Positions 35,632 through 48,385 of a stretch of 64,000 nt of DNA are shown piece by piece (positions within the stretch are counted from its first letter, which is position 1; the number at the start of each line of letters is the position of its first letter). The translations under genes and the position numbers were made by a program. Source of the DNA: Whalleya microplaca (Eukaryota; Ascomycota; Sordariomycetes; Xylariales; Xylariaceae); assembly GCA_022497155.1 (NCBI GenBank), contig MU385750.1, positions 124,001 through 188,000 on the forward strand. The letters are read 5' to 3'. The notes under the pieces were generated by a model that was given only the letters and a program-made list of their open reading frames with translations, did no database searches and was not told where the DNA came from.

Positions 35632-37146
35632 AGGGAGGAATGTAATGGGGCAAGGGATTACGGGTATTAACAGCAGCTTAGGAGCCACTAAAAGCCCCCT
35701 AAAGCCACGTCATAAGGCATTCCACAGGGTATCCACAGGGCATTCTATAAGATATCCACAGGGCACTCCATAGGGTAATTTATAGTGGATCACATACTTA
35801 TATTTAGCTGACCTTTTCCCTCACATTTCCTTCATTTTTTTATAATAGATAATAATAAAGATCACTAAATAGTCACACACAGCTTTGGCAGCTATTATAT
35901 ACACTTATTTTTAACTTAATATCTCACTTTCGATTTACCCTAACACCCTGTCTTAAGACAATAGTATATAAAATAGCGGATATTAAAGGACCCGGGATAA
36001 TTAAAAAATCTTTTAATATTAAAAGCGACTAATTAATTTCGGCGGTAGTACCGATAGAGGTAAAAATAAAGGCGTCGTTATTAAATAACGGGGCTTTTAT
36101 AATAAAAAATAACTTATAGCTTATTTATATCTTAAATATATAATAAAGCTAATCGGCTGCCTCGTTATAAAAGTAGCAAATAAATATTAAAAACTAAATT
36201 AATAGTTTTATAAATTAATATAATATAAATTAATACTAATTATAGCCTGGCGTTTAATTTAGCGGCGTAATTTAAAATAAACGTAATATTAATATAAAAA
36301 CTTTAAATCGGTAAAAACCTATTATAAAAATAAATAATTAGCTATTTTTTTAATAATATATATATTTTAATCGAGATTTAAAATAAACGTTTATATATTT
36401 TAATTTATATAAAAATATTTAACGATATCTAATATATATAAGTTAGACTATTTATTTTACGCGATTTTTATATAATAAAAGTTAACGATATTACTTTTTA
36501 TAATATTTATCGGCATAAAATAAAAGAAAAAGCGACTTTTTTTACTTTTAAAATATAATAATAACTTAGCCAGTCTTTTATTATAAGGGATTTTAATATT
36601 ATCCATTAATTATAATAGCCCGGCTACCTTTTATATAATAGCTTAAGGGAATAAATAGCGTAATAAGCGGAGACTTATAGTTTAAAACTTATTTATAAAA
36701 ATTAACTTATACATAACGCGGGAAATATAATCGATATAATATTTATTAATATTTTAGGCATTAAAAAAAAGACGGAAATTTTTTTTAAAACTAAATTTAA
36801 CTATTAATTAATATTTTATTATATTTTAATAATACCGTTACCGAAAGTGACGAAAAAAAAAACTAAAAGTTAATTTTAACGACTTTTATTAATTTATTAA
36901 ATTAATATATATTTATATAAATTTATACCTAAATAACGTTATTATTATAAAAAAGGTAAAAATATTAGCTAAAATTATTATTAACGTTTTAAAAAAATAT
37001 TTATAAAGCGTAAGCATTAAAAAACGTAATAAAAATTTTTAATCGGCGTAATAAAATAATAAATGCGGTTTAATATTTAATAAAATATATAAAACGGAAC
37101 GCCGGGGCAATTTAGCCGAAAATTAAACAAAAGTATAACGTAATAT

Positions 37147-37457
37147 TGTCTTAAGACAAGGTGTCGGGGTAAAGCGAAAGTGAGATATTAGGTTAAAAAT
37201 AAGTGTATATTAGCTGCTAAAGCTATGTGTGTGTGTGTTTATCTAACTATCTGGTGATATTTGTTATAAAAAAGTGAAGGAGATGTGAGGGAAAAGGTCA
37301 GCTAAATACAGGTATATGATCCACTGTAAATTGCCCTGTGAAGTGCCTTGTGGATACCTTGTGGAGTGCCCTGTGGAGTGCCTTGTGATGTGGCTCCAGG
37401 GGGCTTTTAGTGGCTTTTAAGCTGCTATTAATACCCGTAATCCCCTGCCTTATAACA
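37147..37457 (-). mobile_element. solo LTR C of the element A/B family, inverted
   Basis: On the minus strand it starts TGTTATAAGGCAGGGG and ends with the palindrome TGTCTTAAGACA. ATAT on both sides (37143-37146, 37458-37461) is the target duplication. It is 311 bp, like the LTRs of A and B, and little mutated. LINE sequence continues on both flanks. Confidence 0.8.
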
Positions 37458-37473
37458 ATATATAAACGGCTAT

Positions 37474-40400
37474 TATAAAAGGCCGTTACGTTAAGATGTA
37501 ATTTTATAATGCTAAATAAGTATTTATTTTCTAACTAAAGAAGAAAAGAAAATCAAGAAGGTATATCGATATAGCTCGAAAATATTTATATTAGCTTTCG
37601 AGAGCTATGCTATTATATCGGTTTATAATCGCCGATATTCTTTATTACGGCATAGCCTATTATATTATCCCCTTCTTTACTTTTTGCGTAATTATATCGC
37701 GTTTTCTATACCTAAACGTAAGGTATATATAGATTCTCGTTAATTATCGGCTTTTTTAGCTGCTAATAGTTTTATTTTATTATTAATTAAAGCCGGTTCG
37801 GGAAGTAATATAAGGGTACTTTTATAAAAGAATTTTTTTGCTATAAGGGTTTTTGATTTTACGTTACTATTGGCTAATCGAATGTGAAATAAACGCGCGT
37901 AAAATTAAAGCTCGATTTCTGCTTTTAATTAGTTCTTTATTCGGTAGTTAAATTTATTTTTAAATTAATAAATTAATTCCCGCTTTTAATTAGTTTAAGC
38001 GCGTAACTAACGTAATATATAATTAACTTTTATAATTAGCTACGCGATTAATCTTTTTTTAAGGTCGCTTAAATACCTTAGGCCCTTTTCTCGAAATTCT
38101 TTTTTTTCTCCCTTTTTTCTTTAGGCTATTTATAAATAAAGACTTATCTCCTTAACTATTTACTTCATTCTTTTATTTTTTAATTTTTTAATTTTCCAAA
38201 CTTTTAATTTTTTAATTCTTTTATTTTTTTATTATTTAGGTTACTAATATATTCTTTTATAGTATTCCCGTAACGCGCCCTTTCTTTTCTGCCGCTATTT
38301 TCGCCTATTTTTGCTTTCGCTATTACCGCTATATCTTTATCTCGTTTTCTCTCCGGCTTTACCGCTTTTAGGCCGCCCGTTTGCATTATTTTTACGGCTT
38401 TTTTTCTTTTTACGCGTTATATTTTATGCCGCCCTTACGTTAGTTATATAGCTAAAAACCTTTCCGCCTTTTGTTCCGACTAAATTTGTAAGTTTTTTTT
38501 TTCTTTTTTTTTAGTTTTAAAATATTTTAAATATAGTATTAATTATATTTAGCTATTTATAATATTGTAATGGGGCAAGGGGATTACGGGTATTGACAGC
38601 AGCTTAAGAGCCACTAAAAGCCCCTTAAAGCCATATCACAGGGCACTTTATAAGGCACTCTATAAGGTATTTATAAGGCACTTTATAGGGTAATTTATAG
38701 TAAATTATATACCTATATTTAGCTGACTTTTTTTTTTATATCTCCTTTACTTTTTTATAACAGATATTATTAAATAGTTAGATAGTTATATATAGATAGC
38801 TTTAGTAGCTATATATATTTATTTTTGACTTAATATCTTACTTTCGATTTATCCCGATACCTTGTCTTAAAACATTTAGCTTTTTCGGATAGGCTTTAAC
38901 TTTTTTGCCTTTTAATTAATCGAGTAAAATAGTTTTTTTTGTTGTACTATAAGTTACGGAGGCATAAAATTCACTAGTAATAGCTACTTGAAATATATCT
39001 ATTGTTAGACTTACTTTCGCGCACGAACTATTTTATTTCAATTTCGTTTAATAGCTATTTGTCTTTTATATAAATCGAATAAATTATATACTCGATCGAT
39101 AGCTAGCTAGCTGCTTTATTTATATATTATATTTACGTCACTTATTACCTATAATTTACGAATTTTCTTTTTTTTTATACACTAGGATACTAGGAATATA
39201 AAGCGCGATAATACTAAAAACATTAGACCGTATATTTTTATATATAAACCTGTCTATTTTATATAAGTAACGGTGACAAGCTGATTGTGCTATTAATATA
39301 TGGCTAGATGTAGCCAGCTATTAATACGTATATAATTTGTATGGATAACGATATCGGATAATACCTTTTTACACCCTGATACACCTTATCACTTGAATGT
39401 CACCTTTAGTAGCAAGGGAAGCTGTTAGCTGCTGCTGCTGCTGCTGCTACTGATAGCTGTGGCTAGCTGACCTGCTATCACCTGCTGACCTGCTGTCACT
39501 TGTTAGGGAGGCTTATAGGGAGGTTATTTGACTTAACCTGCTGCTACTAATAGCTGTAGCTATCTGACCTATTAAAAGCCGTAGCTAGCTGTAGCTAGCT
39601 GACCTATTGTCACCTGCTGTTAGCTGCTAGGGAGGCTTATAGGGAGGTCACCTGACCTGACCTGCTGCTGCTGATAGCTGTGGCTATTTGACCTATTGAA
39701 AGCCGTGGCTAGCTGTAGCTAGCTAACCTGTTGTCACCTGCTATTACCTAACTTGCTGCTGATCAGCTATAAGCTATAGCTACCTGACCTGACCTGCTGC
39801 TGCTGCTGCTGCTAATAGCTGTAGCTATTTGACCTGTTACCCTAAGGTCCTTGGGGTGAAAATTTTTTTTTTCAGATCTGAAGGTCAGGCATTTAAGTAT
39901 AGGGCGTGTTTTCATTTTTTTTTTTTTTTTTTTTTTTCAGATTTTTCAGCTGCGTGAACGCTAGCTGAAAAATCAGGGAGGGATGTAATAAGGCAAGGGG
40001 ATTACGGGTATTAACAGCAGTTTAAAAGCTATTAAAAGCCCCCTAAAGCCACGTTATAAGGCACTTTATAAAGCACTTCACAAGGTATTCACAAAGCACT
40101 TCACAGGGCAATTTATAGTGGATCATATACTTATATTTAGCTAACCTTTTCCCTCACATCTCCTTCACTTTTTTATAACAAATATTACTAAATAATTAAA
40201 TAGTTATATATAAATAGCTTTAATAACTATATATATTTATTTTTAACTTAATATCTTACTTTCGATTCACCCCAATACCTTGTCTTAAGATAATATATAA
40301 TATATAAAATATATTAAAAGCTATAATTATTTTATTATAAATTACCTTTCGTTTTTTTTATTCGAGCACCGCTTTTTAACCCTGTTTTATAGTTACCTAT

Positions 40401-43400
40401 AGGTACCGAGGTTTATTTTTTCGCTATTATTTTAATAAAAGCTTATCGAGTTTATAATAGCTCGAATTTTAGTAAATTATTTATTTCTTCCGCTTTTTTA
40501 TAATATTCCCGTTACTTACTTTTTTTATTTAGTTTTTATTGCCGCTTAAAAATCGGCCGGAACGCGGGTATAATATGTTACTAACGCCGTTATATATCTC
40601 GAGTATACTAAAATAGGCGCTATAGTTTTAGGCCGGGCCGAGGCTTAATAATAGCAGAAATAATATATAAGTTCTTACTTTATTTTTCTGTAATTTTTTT
40701 TAGCTTATACGTTATATAAAAGCAGCTTATAGTTACGTTTAAAAAAGTCGCTTATTCGCTCGAGCGTATCGCTAATAATATTAGCGATATTGCGGCTACT
40801 ATATATCTTATAGTAAGTAACGCCGAACCTGCTACTTATATATGTACTTCCGCTTCCGGTTCTTTTTTTCGGCTTATCCCGCCCGCCTTTATTACTATTA
40901 TAAACCTTTTATTTAAGCGCGGCTCGCGTAGCCTTCGCCCGCGCGTTTTTTTTACCCCCGTTAATACTTTTTACTATAGCTATAGCCGCCCCCTTAAACT
41001 CCCTTTCGTAAAAATAAAAAAAAAAGCAATAGATATAAATAAAAAAAAAGAGGACGATAAAAAGGATAAACTAAACTATTAGCCCCCGGTTAATATAAAT
41101 ACGCCGTTCGGTTAAATTTACTACATTTTTCGGTTAATTTTATAGTAATTTTAGTTATCGGTTTATTAAAAAAAATTATATAAATAAAAAAGATTATTTA
41201 TTATTTATTCGGGAGTAATGTTTACGCTACTTATAATAATAAAAAATTTATAATTTCCCGTAATATTTTTTTATTTTATTTATATTTTTTTATTTCTATA
41301 CCTTACTAATATTTTATTAGTTATATAATTGCCGCGCGAGCGTAACTTTCGCCTTTTTTTTTATACTAATTTTTTTAAACCTATCGTTTGTTTTTATATT
41401 ACCGTAATTTTTTTTAAAACAGTTTACTATTTCGGTATTTTTTAGGTTTTTAAGCGGTTCTTATATTAAGGCTATATAGTTTATTTATTTTATTAATATT
41501 TGTTTAGTTTTTTTTTACCCCTTCTATTTAATAATTACTTAAATAATTTCTTTTATTTATTACTTTATTTCTTTCTTTTTTTTTTTACTAACTATAAGAA
41601 AAGGTTATATATTTTTATTTCTTTAAAAAAGTAGGGGATTATTTTTTATATAATAAATAAGCTCGATATAAAACCGGTTATATATTTCTTTCGGTATATT
41701 TAGTTTTATAATTTAAAAGCTAATAATACGCGTTATTTTATATTTAATATATAATTATATTAGCTTTTATAAAAATTAAAATATAGAAATGTTTTTAAGC
41801 GTTAACTATATTTTATTTTTTATTCGGAATTACTTTATAAAAAATCGCTGTTTATTAGCTACGTTTTTTTATTGTTATTACGTAATTATTATTACGGCTT
41901 ATATAAATTTTATCGCTTTTTTTAAGCGTTAAATAAAAGCCTCCGCCTGTACGCGCAATTTAGAAATAAGTCCTAAAGTATATTTTATTATTAAAATAAG
42001 TTTTACGTAATATTTATAAAATATAAAAAAAGGACTTAATTTTATTATTGTAGTATTTCGGTTATTAATTATAAATATCGCTCCCGGTAGTAATAAGTTT
42101 TATTTGAATTAAGCGTATAATATAAACGCTCGAAAATATATTAATACTTTTTAGTTCGCTTGTTTAATAGTTCCGTTAGTTTTTAGGTAAAATGTAATTA
42201 ATAAACGCTACTTAATTTCTATTAATAAGTAAAGCTATTTTTAAAACTGCCTTATTTAATTAAATCTTTTATTATTAATTATAATATAGGGAAAACTATA
42301 ATACCTTTAATAATAATTTACGAATTATTTAATATATATTTCCGCTTTTATTAAGGTTATAGCCTTTAATATAACTTATTTTTTTAATTAATTAAAAATT
42401 ACTATTATAAAAATAAGGTTTTATTCGGAAGTAGCTAATAAGTTAGTTATAAAATCGATAAATAGCTTACTATAAAATCGATCCGGAATAAGTAATAATT
42501 TTAAAAGCTTTTTTTTTTAGTTACGCTATATTATTTTTTTCCTATAGATATCGCAATTTCTATAAAAGCGTTTTATAAACGCCGATATTTTAGGCCAGTA
42601 AAATATTCTTAAAAGTATTATTAATATATTCTCCCTCCCTAAATACCTTACTAAATATAAGTTATAAATATTTTATATTAAAGCGGTATAAAATAGCTTT
42701 TAATCAGAGATTTAAATGCGCTCGCGGAAACGTAATTAACCCCTATTATCGATATTACATTCCGATAACGATATTTTTACGTTTAAATTTTTAAAGAACG
42801 TTTAATTCTCTTAAGTTATCGCCTTTATCGCTCGCGCGTAACTCGGGTCTTTCGCTACCTTTATATTTTATAACAATTATAAATTCTTATATTCGAAAAT
42901 TTCTTTATTTTCCGGGATATTTTATTTATATAATTAAATATACCTTATTTTAATAGTCCCCGCTTATTTATATTTCCTAAGTTATATATAAAGTAATTAT
43001 TTCTTTTATAATAATTAAAATTTCCGTTCTTTATACCTTTCGTTTTATATTTTTTATAATAGGTTTTATTTATGCCGTAAGAAAATGTCGGGTCTAATGT
43101 TTAAGCGCCTAACGTAAAATTCTAATCGGAAATTAAAGCGTATTAATTTTTTTAACTAATATATTTATCGCTTAGAAAATCTTTTAAAAGTTATAAAATA
43201 TTTTAAATTTTTATAGTTAAATAAAATTATAAATATTAAAGTTACGTTTTATAATTCCGCGTTTTATATTCGTAAGTAATTTATAATTACTAGCAGCTTT
43301 TTATTATAAATTTCGTAATTAATTTTTGCCGGAATTAAGCGCTTAAAATAATAAGCTATAAGTAATAAAATCCCTCGCTTATCGCGCTATAATAGGCATC

Positions 43401-46400
43401 TTTTATAAGCTTATCCCGAATAGTTTATTTCGACTATTATTTTTTATTCGGGGTTTTATTATATTAAGGCCGGTTTTTTTAAAAACGCTTGTTTAAAGTT
43501 TTCGAACGTTAAATTTTCCGAAGGCCCTTATCGAAACGGTACCCCTTTTTTTATAAGTGCCGATAAAAAAGTAGTAAAATTTATATAGTTTTTAATAAAA
43601 TCCCGGTAAAAGTTCGCAAATCTTAAAAAACTGCGGACTTTTTTAAACGTTTTAAAAGGCTTTCATTTTTTAATTACCTATATTTTAGCCGGATTTATAT
43701 AGACTCCCTTCCCTATTTTAATAATAAATCCTAAATATTTCGTAATAATTACTATAAACTTGTATTTATTTATATCCAGATTTAAGCCTGCTATTTTTAA
43801 ATATTTTAATACCTTTTTTATTTTATCGATATAATTTTTTTTTATTCCAGAAAAATAAATTAGTATATTATTTATATATATTAAATAAAAAATATCTAAG
43901 TATTTTTTTAACGTACCGTTTATATAATATTAAAATATTACGGGAGTACTTATTAGGCTAAAAAAGGTTATAAGTTACTCGAATAGTTTAAAGCGGGTAT
44001 AAAAAGCCGTTTTTTATTTATTTTTTCCCTTAATTTTAATTTTATAAAAAGCCGACCTAATATCTATTTTAAAAAATTATTTTATTTCTAAAAAAGTTTT
44101 AAGCGTTTTTTATATAAATAAAAGCGGGTACCGATCCCGTTAAATAATATTATTTAGTATTTTATAATCGTAATAAAAACGGAATCTGCCGTTCGGTTTC
44201 CGGACAAAAAGTATAAAAACTTTTACGGGCAAGCTATTTATATAAATATACCCTTTATTTAATAACTTAATTAATATTTTCTGTAACGCTAATAATTTTT
44301 CCCGGGATATATTATATAATAGCCCCTAAAAAATAGGTAACTTTTTGCCCGCTTTATTACAGTTTAAGTTAATTTTATAATCGGCTTTTATGCGGTACGG
44401 CAAAAAATTCTTGCTTTTTTTTTTCTCAAATAACTATTTTTAGCTTTTTAACTAAAGGGAGAGATTCTTTTAAACATTAATTTTTTTTAAATGCTAAGGC
44501 TTTATTAATATTCGCTAATATAATAATAAATATAGCCGTTTATTAAATTATTACTCGTTTTCTTAGCTTTTTTTACTTCCGAGCTTTTTTTATTTTTCTT
44601 ATAAAATATATCGTACTAATATAAAGCGCCTCCCGAGTTTCGCGGATTTTTATAGTTTTTAAAAAATATTTTTTTTTATATTCTTAAATTTCCGGCAACT
44701 CTTATATATAACATATATTTGTATACTATATATATTATCCGGTTACGCTTTATTTAAAGCTTTTTTAATATTATAAAATAATTTAAACCTAATATAATAT
44801 ATATAAATATCCTTAATTTATATTTATTAAAGTTAGCTTTTATATAAGTTATTTCGCAAATTATACCCGAAACGCTTAATCTTTTTTTGTAAGTAGCTTT
44901 TTCTACCGTTTTTTCCCGGATAAATATACGCGGCAATTTTAAACGTTTTACTATATTTTCGCTAATAATAATATAATATTTATATCTTAAATTTATAAAA
45001 AGTTTTATATATAGTTATTAATTTAAATATATATCGACTATAAAAAATTTCCCGTTTATAAGTTATTTAGTTATATTAATTTTTTTTACCGTTATATTAA
45101 GTTTTTAAGCGCGATTTTATTTAAGAGTTACTCGTTTTCCTGCTTCTTTAGTATTTTTTCGGCTTTATTTTTTTTTAAATTTATAGCCTATTATTACGTT
45201 AACTTTAATATAGGTAGGTAGTTTTATAAAATAATAGGTATATTTTTTAAATAGGTGGCTTTTTTTTTTATATCGTAAATATTTTTCGTGCTTTATTCGA
45301 GCGTTTCGTTTTTCGTTCGTTATTTATTTAATCTGCTAGTTTTTTATTAACGCGGCTATACCGGTTATTAATATATCGCTTTTATAATTAATTTTAGGGC
45401 GACTAAAGATAGGGGGTGGTAAGCCCGAAAGGGGTAATCTACCTGGCATAGTCTTGCCTCTTAAACTATTCCTGTTATAATAAAATAGCAATTTCTTAAA
45501 TCGGGTTATAATATCTATTACTTAATAAACTTAATTTTAGTAAATATTCGGTAGCGTTATTAAAACTAGCGCATTTTTAAATTTATTATTAATCGCTTTT
45601 TTAATAAATATAAATTTTACTTTATTATTTTATATATTACTTCCTATTTTTATTAATAGTCGCTTAAAATTAGTATAAAAAAATATAAAAATTTAATTAG
45701 CGGACTAGCGGTATTTATATAATTTGCCTCCCGTTTTAATAGCTTTATTACAGTTTTTATAAACGTTCGACAAATATTAAAAAAAAAATATTAGGTTATA
45801 TATTTTATTAGGTTTTCTTATAATATAATATAACTTTATTACGCGTTATATATTATTTTCGAGCCGCTTGTAAATATTATATTATTTATTTCAGTCCTTT
45901 TTTATAAACTCCGTATTTTTTTAAAGCTTATATTTTATTAACATTTCTTATACGGAATAACGGCTACGCTTGCCCTCGAATTTCTCGGGTTATAATAATA
46001 GTTTACGTTTAAATACCGGGGCTGTAGTAATTATTAAGGCGGGTGCTAAAAGTATTTAAAGGTTTTTTGGCTAAAGGTTTTCTAGCTAAAAGTTTATATT
46101 TATTTAAGCTAATTATTTTTAGGGTTTTTAAAAATCCCGAAAGTTTTATACAAAAGCACCTTTTATTATATTTACGTTTTATATAATTAATAAATTGAGG
46201 TTTTTTTATAATTATATTTTTAAAACTGCCTGGCGTTATAATAATTCGTCCTATTATTTTTTTAGTTTTTGTTCGTAAGCCGCTCGTTTTAATCGTTATT
46301 TTTCCAAATTATTCTTTAATACCGCTTCTAATATTACGTATATTTACTCGAGACAGATATAAATTTAGTAGACCTAAATATTTAATGCTTTTACGTATTT

Positions 46401-46691
46401 CGCTAACGGTATTTCCGGATTATTAGGGGGCTATTTTAAAGCTTTTCCTGACATTTTAATCTACTTTAACGCAGCTCGGGAATTAATAAGTTAGAAAATA
46501 TATAAAAGGCCGTTACGCTAAAATGCAATTTTATAATGCCAAATAAGTGTTTATTTTCTAACTAAAAAAAAAAAAAAAATCAAGAAGGTATATCGACATA
46601 ACTCGAGAACATTTATACTAGCTCTCGAGAGCTGTGCTGCCATATCGGCTTATGATCGCCGATATTCCCTACTACGGCACAGCCCATTACA
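37474..46691 (-). mobile_element. RIP-mutated Ty3/gypsy retrotransposon, minus strand
   Basis: Two 191-bp LTRs in the same orientation, 37474-37664 and 46501-46691, are flanked by GCTAT (37469-37473, 46692-46696), a 5-bp target duplication. On the minus strand the internal part has, in gypsy order, a protease-end relic (IILGLNYF, 44754-44936), reverse transcriptase relics (FVRKPNGRFRFYYDY and RDRYPL, about 43920-44215) and an integrase relic (RIFYWPKISAFIKRFYRNCD then IPDRFYSKLFIDFITNL, about 42300-42690). All frames are full of TAA/TAG. Element B sits inside the 3' part. Without B its length is about 7.5 kb. About 2.5 kb downstream of integrase is unexplained; a Lys/Arg-rich frame lies at 38204-38386. 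Confidence 0.8.
38566..40292 (+). mobile_element. non-coding LTR element B, second copy, nested in the gypsy element
   Basis: Same structure as element A: LTRs 38566-38874 and 39984-40292, both 309 bp, internal CTG/TGACCTG array, the 35-nt hairpin, and purine tract AGGGAGGGA next to the 3' LTR. ATAT at 38562-38565 and 40293-40296 is the target duplication. It carries more C-to-T and G-to-A changes than A; for example its end reads AAGATA instead of AAGACA. Confidence 0.8.
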
Positions 46692-48158
46692 GCTATATGC
46701 CGCGCGAAAAAAGCTTATTAGAAAAAATAAATCGGAAAAGCTAATTTAAATAAGGCTATTTTTAAAATTACGGGGTAACATAAACTTAGGGATAAATTTA
46801 AAGCGCCTTTATTAAATAAATTTAATAGATTTATTTTTAATACTACCGAAAAAATTAAAATATTAAAGGATATTATATTAACCCCGAATATGGCGGGTAA
46901 TAATATTTAAAACTTATAAAACTTTTTAGTCGCGAATAAAATAATTCCGATAAAATAAAATTAAAACGTAATTATAAAAAAAGGCTAAAATTATATATAT
47001 ACGTATTATTAATATAATATCGGGTAAAAACGGCATATTGGCAATACTACTATATTTCGTATAGCCCGCGTTAGAAAAAAAAATCTATATCTTATATAAA
47101 AGCAATATTTATACCGGCTTTTATTTTATAATTTTTAAAATAACGGACGTTATAATATTACCGAAAGTTAAAATGTTAAATTTTATAGCACTAAAATTCT
47201 AGCGCTTAATTTTATTTTTTTTTTTCGGCAAAAGTTTAAAAAAGCTAATAAAGTAATAAATAGCTACTATAATTATACGCGAGAAAATTTTAAACCCGCA
47301 ATAATTCGGGGCTTTCTTAAAACAATCGGAAGTTAACCTTACGGTATATATTATTTATAATATCGAAAAAGTTTTTTTAGCCGGCTAAAAAACGTTTTTT
47401 CTTATAATAAATATATCCGGCATATATAATACGGTACTTAAAAACGGCTTATTTTACGGTTTTATAAATAAAATTAATTTCCCGGGCTAATTAAATAAAT
47501 AAAATATTTTATAATAAATCGGACGGTATTAGTCCGGCTAAAAAATACGGAACTTTTTATAGCTTTTTTAATTTATAACGTTTTTTAAAGTTTCCTAGTT
47601 TTATTAATATTATTTATATTATATATTAAACCGTTATTTAACCGGCGGGATAAAGACATTCGTTTTAATTACGTTAATAACGTAACTATATTATAAACCG
47701 GCGATATTATAGCGGAAACTATAAAACTTTTATCGGCAGATATTTAAAATACTTTTAATTAGGGATAAAATAATATATTTATTTTTAATCCGGCTAAATA
47801 TAAATTTATTTATTTTAATAAAACCGGGAGCTTTTATATAAAGCAGGTTTAAGCCGGGGATTTTAAAGTAAACCTAATGCCGGAAAAAGCGGCGATTCGA
47901 TAATTAAGCGTTTTTTTTAATTCTAAACTCTCTTTCCGGAAATATACGGAAAACTAAAGTACGAAAGCGCTAAAAGTTATATAATATTTCCGTAATTTAA
48001 ATAAGGTATATAAAAAAAGCCTACCGGCTATAACCGTAAAGGCAGCTACGGCTTACGTATTACCGATAATAATCTTTGCGGCTAAGGTATAATAATTTAG
48101 CTTAATAAAACCGAGTATTATTATAAGAAATAAAGTAGTTTTTACCGGGACTATATAT

Positions 48159-48385
48159 TGTTATGGGGCTAGTGTGCCGTGGCATATATATATCGCTTGT
48201 CTTTTTCTTTTACTCTCAGATAGAATATATAAAGCTTAGACGGCCTTGTCGCCGACAATAAACATATCTCTCCTTTCGATCAATAGCTGTTATAAGTAAC
48301 TCTTTTGTTTTATTGCCTCGATTACTTCCGATCAGCTAAGCCATGAAGTGGCACCTCCTTCACCCCGACACCCTGTCCCAAGACA
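48159..48385 (+). mobile_element. little-mutated solo LTR E
   Basis: 227 bp, starting TGTTATGGGGCTAG and ending CACCCTGTCCCAAGACA, flanked by ATAT (48155-48158, 48386-48389). Its ends resemble the A/B LTRs but the middle differs, with a TATA-like AGAATATATAAAGC. Base composition is normal and CpA is kept, unlike the LINE on both sides. It interrupts the LINE's 3' coding region. Confidence 0.8.

Larger units (their letters stand above)
34090..35960 (+). mobile_element. non-coding LTR element A (TRIM/LARD-like), 1.87 kb
   Basis: Two direct repeats bound the element: 34090-34386 and 35641-35960, each starting TGTAATGGGGCA and ending TGTCTTAAAACA or TGTCTTAAGACA. ATAG flanks both sides (34086-34089, 35961-35964) as target-site duplication. 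A purine tract AGGGAGGAA touches the 3' LTR, as expected of a polypurine tract. The internal 1.25 kb has no coding capacity; it holds CTG/TGACCTG repeats and a hairpin. The two LTRs differ partly in the number of short units like AAGGCACTCCACAGGGTATCC-type blocks. Mutation is lighter than in the surrounding LINE, so insertion is later. It must rely on another element's proteins. Confidence 0.8.

Noticed and set aside
35549..35773. Plus-strand frame starting in poly-T and entering the 3' LTR of element A
   Set aside because: It lies in low-complexity and LTR sequence; not a gene.
34090..40292. Elements A and B as DNA transposons with terminal inverted repeats
   Set aside because: Their ends are direct, not inverted, repeats with TG..CA, and a purine tract sits at the 3' repeat, so an LTR structure fits better.
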